A stretch of DNA of 64,000 nt from Musa acuminata AAA Group (Eukaryota > Streptophyta > Magnoliopsida > Zingiberales > Musaceae), in contig NC_088340.1 in assembly GCF_036884655.1 (NCBI RefSeq), forward strand, positions 8,303,501 to 8,367,500, written 5' to 3'. Below are positions 50,915 to 63,841 of this stretch, piece after piece. Position 1 is the first letter of the stretch. Every line of letters starts with the position of its first letter. The position numbers were made by a program, and so were the translations under genes. The notes beneath the pieces are model-generated. The model was given only the letters and a program-made list of their open reading frames with translations, was not told the DNA's origin and made no database searches.

Positions 50915-53881
50915 GCTGAACACGAGCTAAAGAGTCATCAAGAACACAAAGTTCGGTAGAAGACTAAGGGACGAAAATTGCAAAGCTTGCTTGAAGGGCA
51001 AGAAGAGAATGAGTATTAGATGTCCAAACATTACGAATAATATCTGAAACCTCACTGTATTTGGTCCAGAGATCCTGAAACTTCAAATTGTGAAAACAGG
51101 GTCAAACAGAAGCGGAAACAATAATCCTTAGGGGACAACGATTACTTCATGCACGTATTGATGAGATGGCGCAGAAAGCACCTGGGTAGAAACATGCAGA
51201 CAGTTCCAAGCAACAAGGGTTCTTCCTCCTAACGTCCTCGCAGCTGGCTGTGCCTCACCCATCTAGTTTGTAATCAATCGCCGAATGAACCTTTAAGAGG
51301 TACGAGTAAGTATCATGCAAAATCAAGAACTTCACCAGACAGTTCCAATTAAGAATCTTCAGATCATTCGGGAGAAATACCAATTTTGGTCGTCTTAACA
51401 TGTCCGACCGCATGATGAGCGTTCTTCGTTAATCTCAGGTTTGAGCAAGGCAGGACTTTCTTGACTTTAACTCGAGCCACCGTTCGAGAAGTGGAGACTT
51501 CCTTGATGCGTAGAACTTCACCTGTCGGCTGCATGTCACTTCGAACTGAGGGATAAGATTAGAAGAAGTCGTATCCCCCAGTAAGGACGTGGAGGGAGTA
51601 GCTTCGCTCAAATTAAAAGCTATCCACATCTCGAGGGGGAGGAGGAAACACGAACAAGAGAAGAGGGAGGAGGAGCTCTTGACAGGAACACAAGCATCCA
51701 CATGGATATTTAAGTAATGAAAAGTTATACAAGATAAGGGGCGATAAATATCTCATATATATTTAGATTTTAGTGAGGAAAAAAATATACTTTTAATGAT
51801 GTTAAGTTATACTCTTTTAATGATTTTTAAAGAGTATGAGAAAAGAATATATATGAGAGGATCTATAAATAAATCTTGAGTGAAGATAATATAAAATCTT
51901 ATAATTGATCTTATATAATAAAAAAATATAATTTTTATTATTATTTTATCAATATAGGTAAAAATTATCAAATCATCTTAAATCTTATATGATTTTCTAA
52001 TATATTTTCTGTTTGTTAATCTTTAATCTCCCTTCCCAAGATTACCTACCCTCTACAATTTATCTCTTATAATAACTTACAATTATTGATATCTTAACAA
52101 TACTTGTCCTACCAATACATTAACGTCTTTATAACCCAAGATTTGGACCTTAACCAAGATGTGGTCACGAAGTGTGCATTTCTGGATCTATTGTATCTGC
52201 CTTAGCCAATAATAAAAATCAAGTTATTAAAAAATTATCAACTGTCTTGACCAATTTATCTCTAACTTATCATCTTAAGAAAAACTTATTTGTTTCGAAT
52301 CAGCCAATACTCAATATATATAATCAGACTTTTTTAATATTTAACTGTGGGATCAATTTCTTCTTCCATTTTTTTAGGATAATTATATATTACCATCGGT
52401 AGTTAATTATAATTAGTATCATGATATTTATACTTTAAAAAGTATCATTAAGGTATCTTTGTATTTTAAAAAATAGCATTGAGGTCTCTACACTTATGAA
52501 AGTGAAATATTTAACTCTGATTCTTTTTATGTCATTAATTTTGTCTTAGAAAAAAATCCAAATATAAAAAGGACATGAACGAGAAGGATAAAATTATATT
52601 TTATTATGTTTTAAATTATTAATTACATATAAACTTCTCGTTTTAATCAATTTCCTCGTTCCCTCTTTCCAACCTACTTGTCGCCACATTCGCTCATATA
52701 TTAATAGGTTTACCATCACCTGTAAATCCTTATTCCCGAAGTTCATTGCCCATCGATCCACCATATCCAAGTACAAACTATCGCTCTTCGACAAGAACCC
52801 ATGGCCTAGGATCCCTAGCACCCCATCGAAGGGCTCGTCGTCACCATTATAAAACCCGACCTTGATGTCCGTCACTTTGTACTTCACCAACTCTATGAAC
52901 AGCACCCCTCCCCTCCTATGCTCGCCCGTCGCACCTGCTTGCCATCTTGCCCGCTACACCCATCGCTCACTGCTTGTTATAAGCGACTAGTTGTGGCAAG
53001 CAACAAGCGAGCAGGTTGAGAAGAGGAGGAAAGAGAAAATCGAGAAATTTGTATAAAATTAATAATTTAAAAGATAATAAATATATATATTTTTTTTATC
53101 TTTCTTCATTCATTTTTTTTATGTGATAACACTCCGTATATATCCTGCCTAAATTGGATTTGATCGGTGATGCAGGGAACACAAACCTGAGAAATGGTTC
53201 ATTGTCAACTAAAACTAAGGGTGAGTGATTTTTGTTTTGCATTCTTCCTTTCTTCCTTATCAGTTGACAAATAGATAGAGAAAGGTTCATTATATGAAGT
53301 ATACAGAAAACTGTATGCACTGTTAAATGTGTCGATTACGAAATGGCTCGTGCGCTTGTGTGGAAGCGTTAGTGACATTGGTTGGTTTCCATGCCTCTCC
53401 GCATTTTAATATGATTCTTGTGCTTTCACATAAAGCTGGGATTTTTCTATCGCAGATGTGACACTGGTGAATTGCTTTCGAATGCTGAAGAAGATCAACT
53501 TGCATTTGCAAGAGGGAATGAATACATGTAACCATGGCAAAGAATGTTCTCTTGGAACAGTAAACCATGTCAATAGATCTTTTTAGTACATCAAAGGATG
53601 GAAATCCAATGCAATTTTGATATTTTTTTTTTCCAATACAGAAATTAAAATCTAAAAAAAAGAGAAAGTTTTGGCCTCCAAAAGTAAAGAGACAGTGATT
53701 GGTAAGAATAAATTAGACTACATCGTGGCTGTACACACAACTATTTTAATATTTACAAGGATGAAAAAGGAGAAAAAAGAAATGTCACCACACCAAACGC
53801 CACCATCATCAAACGGAGGGAAACAACAACACACACCACCCACCACACCCATGGCTCTCTTTCACGCGAGTCTCCGCCCGC

Positions 53882-54349
53882 CTAAAGCCATGTCCAAGAG
53901 GAAGCAATGACGGAGGAGGGCGAGACGGTGGAGTCCTCGCCCTGGAGGACGTGGGTGCGACATAGAGGACACGTGGCGTGGTGGTAGTCGAGCCACGTCT
54001 CCAGGCAGGCTCTGTGGAAGAGGTGTCCGCAGGGGAGCCGGTTCACCACGGACTCCGGCTCGAACCGGGCGAGACAGACACGGCAGTCCACGAGCCGATC
54101 GGCCTGTGCACGCCTCCGCCCCAGGGCCGAGCCGAACGTGATCGGCCTGGACCGGCTGCGGAATCGGTCGGTGATGCTGGACTCGGGCCCCCCCTCGGCC
54201 GGCGGAGGAGGAGACGGCGGCACGCGGAGGCGGATGAGGTGGAGTACGGAGCGGAGGAGCTCCTTGAGGATGGCAACGGTGACAGCGGTGTTGACGAGAA
54301 CGAGGGTGAGCACGCTCTCGGATGGGGTCGGCAGGCTCGACAGCCCCAT
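53882..54349 (-). CDS. XERICO-like RING-H2 zinc-finger protein (putative E3 ubiquitin ligase), 155 aa
   Basis: A single uninterrupted coding exon from ATG at 54349 (MGLSSLPTPSES) to TAG at 53884-53882. The open frame extends upstream without another ATG. Residues 11-28 form a hydrophobic, membrane-anchor-like helix. A proline-rich linker follows, then a RING-H2 finger with Cys89, Cys92, Cys107, His109, His112, Cys115, Cys127 and Cys130. RING-H2 fingers recruit E2 ubiquitin-conjugating enzymes. The MGLS start, N-terminal hydrophobic helix, C-terminal RING and length near 160 residues match the XERICO subfamily, which raises abscisic acid levels and drought tolerance in Arabidopsis. High GC throughout. 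Function as E3 is by family, not shown here. The long antisense frame on the plus strand (53978-54598) is a shadow of this gene. Confidence 0.88.
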   Translation of the reverse strand: MGLSSLPTPSESVLTLVLVNTAVTVAILKELLRSVLHLIRLRVPPSPPPPAEGGPESSITDRFRSRSRPITFGSALGRRRAQADRLVDCRVCLARFEPESVVNRLPCGHLFHRACLETWLDYHHATCPLCRTHVLQGEDSTVSPSSVIASSWTWL

Positions 54350-55202
54350 GGACGCCGGATTAGCAGCTCGGAGGACTCGTCCTCTAGCAGATTTGGGATC
54401 AAAGAAGACGGTTGGGATCCGATTGGCTTCGATCTGCGACAAAAGTTGGATTTCATGAGAAAAGCTGAGATTTTGAGTGATAATCTATTGAGAGAACGAT
54501 CAAGAAAAGATTCGGAACCATTCAAAATCTCATATACTTGCTCTAGCGAACCACTCAGCGATCTGATGCATCGGTATTTGGTAATTCTCGTATGCTGAAG
54601 GCTAAAGAAAAGGAACGAACAGTTTGCAATCTAATATATTTTTTTTAGCTCGAACTACTCCAGATCGCCTTCAAATAAAAAATGAAGGCAAAAAGATTTC
54701 GCTTCTGCCGTGAAACAGTCAGACAAATATAGAAGATAGAATGAGATCGGAAGAAAATAAAAGAAAAAAGAGCTTTTATTTGGGCAAAATCAAAGTATTC
54801 GCGCCACAAGCCTTATATAACCCCGAAGGAATTCGAGGGGGCGAAAGGATCGGCTTATAAATGGATCGAGAACGATTACAGAGATAACAAAAAGAGACAT
54901 CTAGGTTTTCCATCTAGGAGAAGGCCAAAAGAACTCGATTAAACCAGAAAGGGAACTAGATCAACCGATACTGCACACCCAACAAAGATCGAACTTTTAT
55001 ACAAGAAACAAGCTTCCCAAACAAAAAAGATCCTATCTCTGTGCTCCAAAACGCCAGATTGGCTGACTACCATGAACAAGATGATAAAAAGTAAACCCAA
55101 AGCACATACACTTTAATGGCACGGTTCTCTATTCTTCGGATGAACTCCTCTTCCGAACAAACAGGGGGAGATAAGAGGGCAGCTGAGGAGCGATAGAGCG
55201 GT
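54350..55202 (-). other. Probable long 5' UTR or UTR intron of the XERICO-like gene
   Basis: No coding exon on either strand. A possible donor (AAAG followed by GTATGTG-like sequence near 55113) and a possible acceptor (GTCGCAG near 54435) would define a UTR intron, but cDNA is needed to place them. Confidence 0.35.
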
Positions 55203-55217
55203 GGCTTTATTTATAGA
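55203..55217 (-). promoter_or_regulatory. Probable TATA box of the XERICO-like gene
   Basis: On the minus strand CTATAAATAAAG is followed by a pyrimidine-rich leader (CGCTCTATCGCTCCTCAGC, about 55200-55180), as expected downstream of a plant TATA box. It lies about 860 bases upstream of the ATG, implying a long, possibly intron-containing 5' UTR (54350-55180), which would fit the gene family. No other gene head lies between. Confidence 0.45.
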
Positions 55218-55639
55218 TCCGGGAGCAGTAGCCTCACGGCTCTCAGCTTTCTCGGCCCGCTTCCGCCTCTGGAACTTTGCTGCCTGGCGATGCGTCACTT
55301 GTCAAGCTCACATCGGTTTGGTTTACACGCTTTCTTTGCCTTCTTTCCTTTCCACGCGCGTACCACTTAACGTACTCGTGGCCGCACCAATGTTCCAAGA
55401 GGGAGAAAAATCCAGCTTCATTATCCAATGAAGAGGCAGGTAAAGTTATGGGTTACAAAGTACGAAAGTGATGTACTTAACAGTATTATACCTAAGACTT
55501 GTAATGCTAACGTGGTCATCAAGAAGCGTACCGTGTGCTCCACAGTATATTCAGGAAACATGATCTGAGACTTTTCCACCGTCCGATGTAGGATCTAATT
55601 CACTAAATCAGTACAGATATTTTTTAAATAGAAAAAAAG

Positions 55640-58500
55640 GGATTCACAAATTTTCTCCTTTATTTAAGGAATTATTAATGCAAATATTAGAAGTTTGACA
55701 TCTAAAATTATTTTGGTATAGCCAAACATTTTGGAAGAATAATATGTTAGTTGGAAAATTTTAATGCTAATTGACATTGAAAAGAAAATTGTTAGGTTTA
55801 TTTTCAGTTTACTAAACTCTTTCATGTCATTTGGCTTCTGTCTTCTTCCAAATGACGTACACCCAAAGCACTCAATCATGACAGAGTTAATATTTAGAAA
55901 TGAACACCATATATTCATTCTCTATTTGTGCTCACATGTATCATTGATTCCTCATCTTAATCATGCAGATGATGGAGGAGATGCCAAGACATAATTTCAT
56001 GCAAACCACCACAATTTATTTATTTATTTATTTATTCTTGTGTTGCATTTATTTCTGAGCTTATCAAGCATTGCCAACAAGGCAGTGTATTAGTCCAATA
56101 TTTGCGTCCATGGTGCTCCTTCGATGGCACATGTCAACTTATGAAGCCCCACCATGATGTATCATGTCAGAGCTATAATGATAGTTTTCGTATTCATGGC
56201 TCCCACACAGTTGCATGCTTTCTACGTGGCTTCATGCAAAAGGTTAGACCCAGTAATGCCCCGTGACTGCGCGACACATACACGTCTCGGTCATCAGTAG
56301 TCTCCTTTCTCGACTTCCCCGTGGGTTCAGTCGGACGACGAGAAGGTTCACTACTTCACCTCCTCCACTGTTGGAGAACGTGTGGCTCATTTGAATGTTC
56401 TGAGAGTTGACACAAAAGGATGGACAACCGATGAACACAACAGGCTCTTGCCACGTGCACATCATCCAAAACATGGGCTAATTTGTATGACGTTAACCAG
56501 CTGTGTTGTCCTGGACAGAGAGACTGTTAAACACACTTTCATGGGTTGAGCTTGTTCTAGCACGACGGAGATGGGGCATGAGAGACCCCATCATGTCGCT
56601 GACAGAGGCCCCGTGCAGATCTTATCGTCGTTTCATTGAGACTCCTACTGGATTTGTGGTAGATCAACATCCTACTTCCTTTCCAGTTTAGCTGTACATG
56701 TTGATATTAGCATCAGTCACTTTCCTGCAAGCCATCTATCTAATCAAGCTTGTCTTTTCATGGGGAAGGCTCATAGAACCTAGACATTTCACACAGTGTC
56801 TTTAACTCCACCACTCCTAATAAACAATCTTCTTACCGCTACTTGTTTGCATAAATGCATCTCACAAGTTGCATGACTGGGTCAGCATTTGAAGTATAAA
56901 ACTACTTTAGGGAACAAATCTTCCCCATATCTTGAGTTGAGCACTCCTTTTCTCCTGTACGTGTAAAACCCAACAGTCACCAAGAATACAAAGAAAGAAA
57001 AAACAGATACGAAGATCCCAAAGCAGGAAGAAAGGCAGCAACAGCAGCTTAATTGATCGAGGTTTGGACCACTCGATGGTATCCAGTGATCTTGTAGTGC
57101 ATACCTCGTTCAAAGAGTAACGATTAGAGACGGCTCTCACAATGACACTCCTGCACGTTACATGCTGGCGTCGAGTCGAGGAGACGCGTTGGACTTACGC
57201 GCAGAGAAAGTTGGTCAATCATCGCCACGTTATCATCACATGGAGGGGCCACCTCACATCGCGCGCGGTCGGTGGAGCGCGTGACGTGGAGCGACCGCGA
57301 CCGTGGCGTATCACGTGCCGGCTTCGGGTGTGTTGTCCTGTCTTAGGGAGCAGAACATTCCAGTTCGAGGCGATGCTTGTCCTACTCGTTCGTGCGTTAC
57401 TCCGTCACCCACCCACAGGAGCAGCAACCGGTCTCACCTGGGACCCACTCATTCGAAAGCAAAGATATCATGAACTTGAACGTGTTCAGAAAAAACAATT
57501 AAATTAAATATTTGGAGTTTCATGAATGGACTAAATAGGTCTTCGAAGCCCAGCCCAGATGGTAGTTGAAGATGATCTATCTTATCCAGGAACTGTGATC
57601 ATCAACAGCTTCCAGTTCATCTATCTTGCCTGCACCCTCAAATGTCGATGGTACAACCATTCTCCGGAGGTTCCAAACAACTGCTGACACTGTTCTTATT
57701 TACATTGATCAAGCCCAATCCCTGTTCGAAACTGGACTCTCTTATAGGAAGTAACTTGTAAATAAAGGATCACATGCTCAAAAAGTCTGCTCTGCTGCTG
57801 ACGGACAACCTGAATAGCAATTTATCGTCTGCCTTTTGTGTCCTGAAGCTGATGACGAACCACCATGACCATATTCCGATCGGAATTTTGACAAAGATCA
57901 ACACTTTCTTCGATGCACCCGATTGTAGCAGGTTGCATGGTGCATTGTCACACAAAGGACTTCGCGAGTGCCTCCAAGAAAGGGCGTTTGCAGAATGGAG
58001 ATTTCGGTCACATTATAAGCATAAGGACGCCGCATCAGACCTGCAGTAGACCATAGATCTTTTGTGGTGATAAGGCTATTTTGTGGGGATCACTTGGTGG
58101 GGTCCATAGCTAAATTGTAACCAAAGATAGAAGAATAGAGAAGATTGAATGATTAAAAAGAGAGGTGGTCAAGGTAAAAACATTAAGGAGGTGTGGAGAG
58201 AGAATAAGGCGGAAGGAGATGAGTAACGAAAAGAACGGAGGACAATTACCAAAGAAGGGAAGCTTTCTCACCTTAATCTTAATTCAAAATTAAGGTAAAT
58301 TCCTACATAACATATAATTAAAAAATCGAAGTTAAAGATATTTAGATAATCTTAACTATAATACAAAATCACATCAATATTATCCAATCCGACCAAAATT
58401 CACGAGCGTTACTAGAACTGATCGGTCCTTTCTATTAATATAACTAATCCTATAAATGAATCGAACTAGGTAATGAATCAATTCTCGATTTTTTTTCTCA
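55640..58500. other. Intergenic region with an ACGT-rich GC island and a TTTA microsatellite
   Basis: No recognised gene. A (TTTA)n run lies at about 56012-56035. From about 57140 to 57450 the DNA is CpG-rich and holds ACGT-core words: TGACGTGG at 57282-57289 and CACGTG at 57312-57317, as in ABRE and G-box promoter elements. A 121-codon plus-strand frame (57142-57507) crosses this island but is basic and unlike any protein I know; I treat it as promoter-type DNA or part of an untranslated exon. Confidence 0.4.
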
Positions 58501-59219
58501 GTCCTACCATTCAATTCAATCAAGTTCAGAAATCTATGTCAGATGGAGAAACCCTTACCGTTCGTTGGTAGTGGCAGGACCGCAGATAGTATTGAGTACA
58601 CCCCACCACGGAAAGCAGCCATACTCGGAACCAGAAGATTAGAAGGAAGGCGAGAGCTTTCCTTTTTATCTTTTCTGGGTGAAATGACCGTGAGACCCAC
58701 ACATCAAGCACAAGAAAATGAGATCCCAAAAGTCTTCCTCAGTCCTGTTTACACAGATGAAATGTGTATAATTACACACCTTAGCAGTGTTTTATCATGC
58801 TCAAGGTCTTACCATGTAATTGAAGGAGAGAGATTACCATGATGAAGGCAAAAAGAAGAGGGGTATCATGCCCCACCAGAGTTGAAATCTAACTACATTA
58901 TGTGATCAGGGCACCAATGAGTTAGCATATAAAAGTCCAAAGAAGCCTTGTTATTTCCACGTAAATTTGAACTAATTATCCACCTTTACTTTTGCTTCAT
59001 GATAAATACAAGTTCACATGATTTTGAACTTCTGAAACCTACAATTGAAGCATTCACTTGTAATTTTGACTAACCTCGCACTTGCACCAGTTCAACCCTG
59101 AAATAGCAACTTTGCCTTTAACATTATTATTGGGTTATCCAACCTGAAATTACTAATGCAGTAACAAAACCTCAGCCTTTTTTGTAACTTAAAGGGGAGA
59201 TACTTATGTTACAACTTAC

Positions 59220-61151
59220 CAGGTTTGCAACCTTCCCGGACGGATTCGATCTGCAAGCTTCTTTCTGTTTCAAGTCATTCCACAGCACCTTCATGCTTCC
59301 ATACAAGAAAACAGAGAATACAGATTGATGTCACCAAGCTGAAAAGATTAACCTATTTTTAAGTTCTTTTCCCCTTTTCTCTCATTGTTCGTTCATGCTC
59401 TAGCGTGTGTGTGCATTGTAGAGTACTACGATCAATGCTCTTCAGATTATTCAGTACCAAATTTTAATGAATTGAGATGCAAAACAATAAAATTACTTGT
59501 GGAACCATATGCTGTATGGTTCGTGATGGTACAGTCAGAGGAGCTGAACTGGAGATTGAAGACAAAAGAGTTTCCATAGGAAACCATCATTCATGTGCTG
59601 CAAGAAATTAGTAAACATCAAGAAACCCAAGCAAAAACACAAGTGAATACAGTCTCAAATTGTCCAAATAAACTTCATAGTTCATACCATGGGCCCTCAG
59701 CTACAAGCATCATTCCATACTGAACTCTGTCATCCACAATATAATGTGCCTTGTACTTCCTGATTGATTCCTCGGTTGGCTTCAATGAGATCTAATTGTA
59801 CAAAAGTGAATGGAAAGTTGTCCGAGGAATGAATTAAAAATTAAGAATATCCAAGGACTATTTGTTCATTCTTGGTTCATTCTGCTTAACAAGATTGCTC
59901 TTATGCTGATAGACAGTATAACTGTTTTAAGTTTATAATGAATATTCTCTCGATTTTTGGAATGTATCTATCGAAGCTTAGTTCTTCCTCTAGTCCTCGT
60001 TAAAGAAAATATGATAATCTTTTACCATTTCTGAGTTTGTCCCATTTTCAATGTACCATTTTTTTTAAAAATATTTTTTAATTTTTCTAATCCCAAAGGT
60101 TTCAGCTATAATTATGCTTTCATATTCTCGGTTAATATTGTGATTCTGGTAATATTCTCTGTGATGATTTGGAGATATTATTTCTTCCAAGAATAGTAAT
60201 GATACCGGTATAAATGCTGTTGCTGGATAACATAGAAAGTAGTAATGCTCATGTTGATATTCCAAGATTGCTTTCATATTTTTTATTTGTGTTATTTCCG
60301 AATATAATTTTGAACTTCTTTTACAATTTTTTCATTCTGAATTCCTTTATGAATTTCCGTATGATTAACATAATATTCCTCTTACTTCTCATATTTCTTT
60401 GTGTCAGAATACTCTTTTTCTGAATCTTATTGTTCCTCTAATTGCTAACTTTAGTTTTTGTTTTCTAATTTTAATTTTTCATTCTTTTCAGGTAAGACAT
60501 CAATGGTTGGAAATCCTTCATGTTGACTTGGATCTTCAAGCATTCGTTGTTTTAGTTTTATGGTTCTACTATTATATGCACTTAACCTATTACTACTTTG
60601 TGCAAACACCTAACACTTATTTATACTTGTAAAATATGAGTAGTTGAAAGTATCACTTGCTATATCGTCTGATCTTCGGGTGTGAAACTATCCTCTTTCA
60701 GATAAATAAACATAAAGACTCCAACCATAAGCGTATAAATCAAATCAAACCTCAGCAAAGGGATCGACGACCCCGACGTAACGGAGGATCGCAGAATGCT
60801 GTTTGAACGCGTCGGAGATGGTAGCCTCGCCGCACCGGCCCACCTCGAACCTCTTGAACGATCCCAGCGTCCTTGCCTTCTCCATCTGATCGGCACAATC
60901 AACAGAGCACCAAAGCAAAATCCCAGCAATGAAACCATTTGGCAATCACTTAATCAAAACTAAAAACCAAAAGACGGTTGGAAATAGACGAATTTCTTCT
61001 GCTTCTCACCAATGAGAGAGGAGGAGGTTTTGGAGGTCCGACGAGAGCTTGCCGATGAAGACGACCTTGATCTTATCGAACCAGCCGACGCTCCGTAGGC
61101 GGGCAGCTTAAGGTAGAGATGGTTCGAGCAGTGAAGCGAGGGGCGGAGCAT
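59220..61151 (-). pseudogene. Conserved-looking plant gene of unknown function, probably damaged
   Basis: Three exons join well: 60751-60885 (MEKARTLGSFKRFEVGRCGE..., 45 codons), 59688-59791 (ISLKPTEESIRKYKAHYIVD..., 34 codons plus 2) and 59220-59295 (KVLWNDLKQKEACRSN...). A first exon 61010-61151 starts MLRPSLHCSNHLYLKLPAYG, a mitochondrial-like leader. However, its end phase does not fit the next exon, and its middle reads better in another frame (GWFDKIKVVFIGKLSSDL). The bases before exon 2 read ...CADQ in frame with it, as if the true acceptor lay further upstream and is now lost. Either there are compensating indels plus a lost splice site, or translation starts at ATG 60885. I cannot name the family. 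The 3' end was not located. Confidence 0.45.
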
Positions 61152-61518
61152 TGGAGGATGGCTTGACCGGGAAGGAGGCCTCCCATTTGAGATTTGAGAT
61201 CCGAGATCGTCTCACCGCCACTCTCGTCCCCTTCGCTTCGTTTGGAAAGGGAAGTTATAGCAGGCAAGGTGAACGGGTAACAGACCGTGCACTTCAAATT
61301 TTCGATGGATGGGTTCCATTTATTCAGCGGTGTCATACGCTAATGGATTTTAAAATGGATCGAGTTAGGTTAGACTCGAGTTGAATCCATGAAATTAATC
61401 AGTGTGTCAAAGCTGGTGATGTTAAAGATCATCGTTCCATATAACAAACGATGCAGTAATTAATCCACGTAGATGGATAAATATCCATCGACCGTTATGA
61501 ATCCATGATTAGAAGTGT

Positions 61519-61605
61519 TACCTTTCAGATTTCACAACCACACCTGAATTGTAGTAAATACAATCATGGTGCTGTCTAACTGCCATTATCAAGGTGTTAA
61601 GAGCC
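61519..61605 (-). CDS. Candidate terminal exon, unidentified gene
   Basis: After a TTATAG acceptor, the minus strand reads ALNTLIMAVRQHHDCIYYNS then GVVVKSER and TAA (61521-61519). It could be the last exon of the gene whose upstream exons lie at 61.9 and 63.5-63.8 kb. Assignment is weak because no linking exon chain was proved. Confidence 0.3.
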
Positions 61606-61847
61606 CTATAACCAACAAGAATATTATCTTAGAAATTGGATATATATCCACATGATAAATGCGTTTGGGGAGAATGAACAAAATTGCCTAAGAGAGAGAA
61701 CAGCACCCGTTATCGGTAGGGTGATTCACTCTCTTAACACATAAGAACTGGCGAATCGTATACATATAACATGAATCAGAAGATGTTTTGCCAACAAAAT
61801 GCCATGAAATTATCATTTTTAACATGTAAATAGATTGCCGAAAAAGC

Positions 61848-61976
61848 TCATCCATATAACGCACGCCATGGTTCTTGAACACTAGTTGACTTCGTGGGGT
61901 GCTTTTGTTGAATTTTGTCTTTGGAGAAGCAAAGACCAAGATTGCTTGCTACTAACTGCCCCAGTTCATACAGTGC
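61848..61976 (-). CDS. Candidate exon, unidentified gene
   Basis: A good pyrimidine tract and CAG acceptor precede ALYELGQLVASNLGLCFSKD, which continues KIQQKHPTKSTSVQEPWRAL to a TGA at 61848. It may be an alternative last exon or may be spliced onward. The protein-like hydrophobic pattern suggests real coding sequence, but the family is not recognised. Confidence 0.3.
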   Translation of the reverse strand, partial: ALYELGQLVASNLGLCFSKDKIQQKHPTKSTSVQEPWRALYG

Positions 61977-63466
61977 CTGAAATTGACAAATAGGAGGAAT
62001 TTGGAAAAGGTGAAAGCATGCTTTGAGAAGCACAAAGCAAGTAGTTAGATCCAAAGGCAGTTGCAAAAAGTATGTATACAGATTCAGAATGAACTATTAG
62101 ATGTCTGCATAGCAACAAAGTAATTCTTGCCTGGCTTAATTGCCAGGAGAAATTTTCTGACTGCTGCAACTTATAGAAAACATAAACAACAAAGTTAGAA
62201 ACCTCTAAGCCCGATCCAAATAAATGGAGACAGTACTTCTAGGTCTAATGGCAAAAGATTTTATTAGAATTTTTTCTCTTTTCTTTCTAACTTCTCTGAT
62301 GAAATATGCAATGCAATCCAAAAGTTCAAAATTTTCCTATTGGTCAATTAATAAGACATACTAGTGGGAAGCCCAAAATAAGTTTCAGAAAAAATCTGAA
62401 ATTCAAAGACCCTGCTGAAAGGGTTGAACACAATTAATCATGAGTTAATTAATTACACTCTACAGTTAATCTGCTGATAGATAATATCACTAATCACATG
62501 GTAGCATCTAAGTAAATGAATATTAAATGTATGTCTTAGTATTCACTAGTCATAAAATATGATCAAAGTTGCCCACCTGGATGTGATTCATTGATTGCTC
62601 CTGTTAACAAGCTTGGTCAACTTGTGGGGCCACTAATTTAGCATGTTCATTTGTTTGTTACTAGTGTTATCTTTCTTTTGTTTATTTTTCCTGATGGAGC
62701 TCTCCTGGGATGACATGACATCAATGGAACACAACATGATTCACACCATATCTCCATAGATGGGAATTGATGAGCGTTCATATGAATTAAAGACCAAAAT
62801 TTTCCAATTACGTAACAATTAAGGCCATTTGTTGATATTCAAGATTTAACATGGAAAAGCATTCACATGGTGCACAGAGGTAGAACATGTTATGTATGGA
62901 TGAACTATTGTTCGAGAAACACATCGAGGAGGAAACTCCAAGTTACAGTACTTCTCAAACCATATTATGTACTGGAAGGAAGATTGCTAACTAACATCTA
63001 AACATTTTAGAATACATTGGAATTTGCTTCATTTTAAACAAGGAAAAAAAATCATAAAGGATTCATTTCATCTGTAGACATCCATGAAAAACCATCAGTG
63101 GATCACATGGCTGCATCAAGCTTAATTTCCAAAAGGGGGCATTTGCACTTGTCACTGATATATTTTATAGTTGCATAGTTTGACAGCAAATTTCTGAAAT
63201 GTTTACGTCTTCATAGTAGGAATCTTCTTGTCTTCATAATCTAGTTGGACTTTAGTTCATGTTTTTCCTTTAAGAACTGGTAAAATAATATGATTATCTC
63301 AACTCCCCTTCATTTAAAGTTTTATCCTAGTTAGGCAGCAGAAACCATTTGATTATGCAGCATGGTACTCATAAACAAGTAGTTTATATCTGGAGATGTA
63401 AATAGCAAAGAAAATCCAAAGTAAGAAGAAATCACCAAAACATAAAATTGGAGCATTTTCATGTAC

Positions 63467-63841
63467 CTCAAGCTCAGGATTGCTAGACTTTCTATTAGAA
63501 CGTTGACCACCTGCTGCAATAAGAACTGTTGGCAAACTTAAAATTCGTGCCATCAGCAGCAAACAAGCCAACAGTTCACAATGAATTTGCAAGGATGGAG
63601 GTGCACTGATAGCTCCACTAATCATGGCCTTGGTAAGTTCAGATATTCCACCTATTTTGGCAGCATAGAGTGTCACTTCCTGATCAACCGATTGTCCATT
63701 CATTTCTTCCCTGTTGATCTTCAGTGCTTTCATCACAAATGGAAGTACTATTGTAGTCTCATTAGAAAATGATGCCAATAGTTCATTGGTGACACATGCG
63801 GCGAGAGGAGGCTCATAATTTTGCAGGATAAAGATTGACAC
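63467..63841 (-). CDS. Internal exon of a helical (ARM/HEAT-like) protein, unidentified
   Basis: A 125-codon exon with CTTAG acceptor at its 5' side and GTACAT donor at its 3' side, in phase 0 at both ends. It reads VSIFILQNYEPPLAACVTNE, LLASFSNETTIVLPFVMKAL, ..., IHCELLACLLLMARILSLPT and ends SSNPELE. Leucine-rich amphipathic helices suggest an ARM/HEAT-type repeat protein. The gene very likely continues past the right edge (N-terminal side) and leftward. I do not recognise the family. Confidence 0.6.

Larger units (their letters stand above)
47836..53881. other. Gene-poor AT-rich region
   Basis: Six kb without a recognisable gene. A GC-richer island (about 49850-50420) carries short overlapping frames on both strands but no motif. 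A minus-strand frame at 52594-52905 includes VGFYNGDDEPFDGVLGILGH and YLDMVDRWAMNFGNKDLQV; it looks protein-like but has no ATG at its head and is unrecognised, perhaps a gene fragment. A short minus frame at 53323-53568 starts with ATG but matches nothing I know. Hairpins are listed separately. Confidence 0.5.

Noticed and set aside
51435..51701. 88-codon minus-strand frame
   Set aside because: It begins with GTG, has no in-frame ATG near its head, no motif and no exon partners.
53978..54598. Open frame of 206 codons on the plus strand
   Set aside because: Antisense to the XERICO-like RING gene; the minus-strand frame has a complete RING-H2 finger and a family-typical start.
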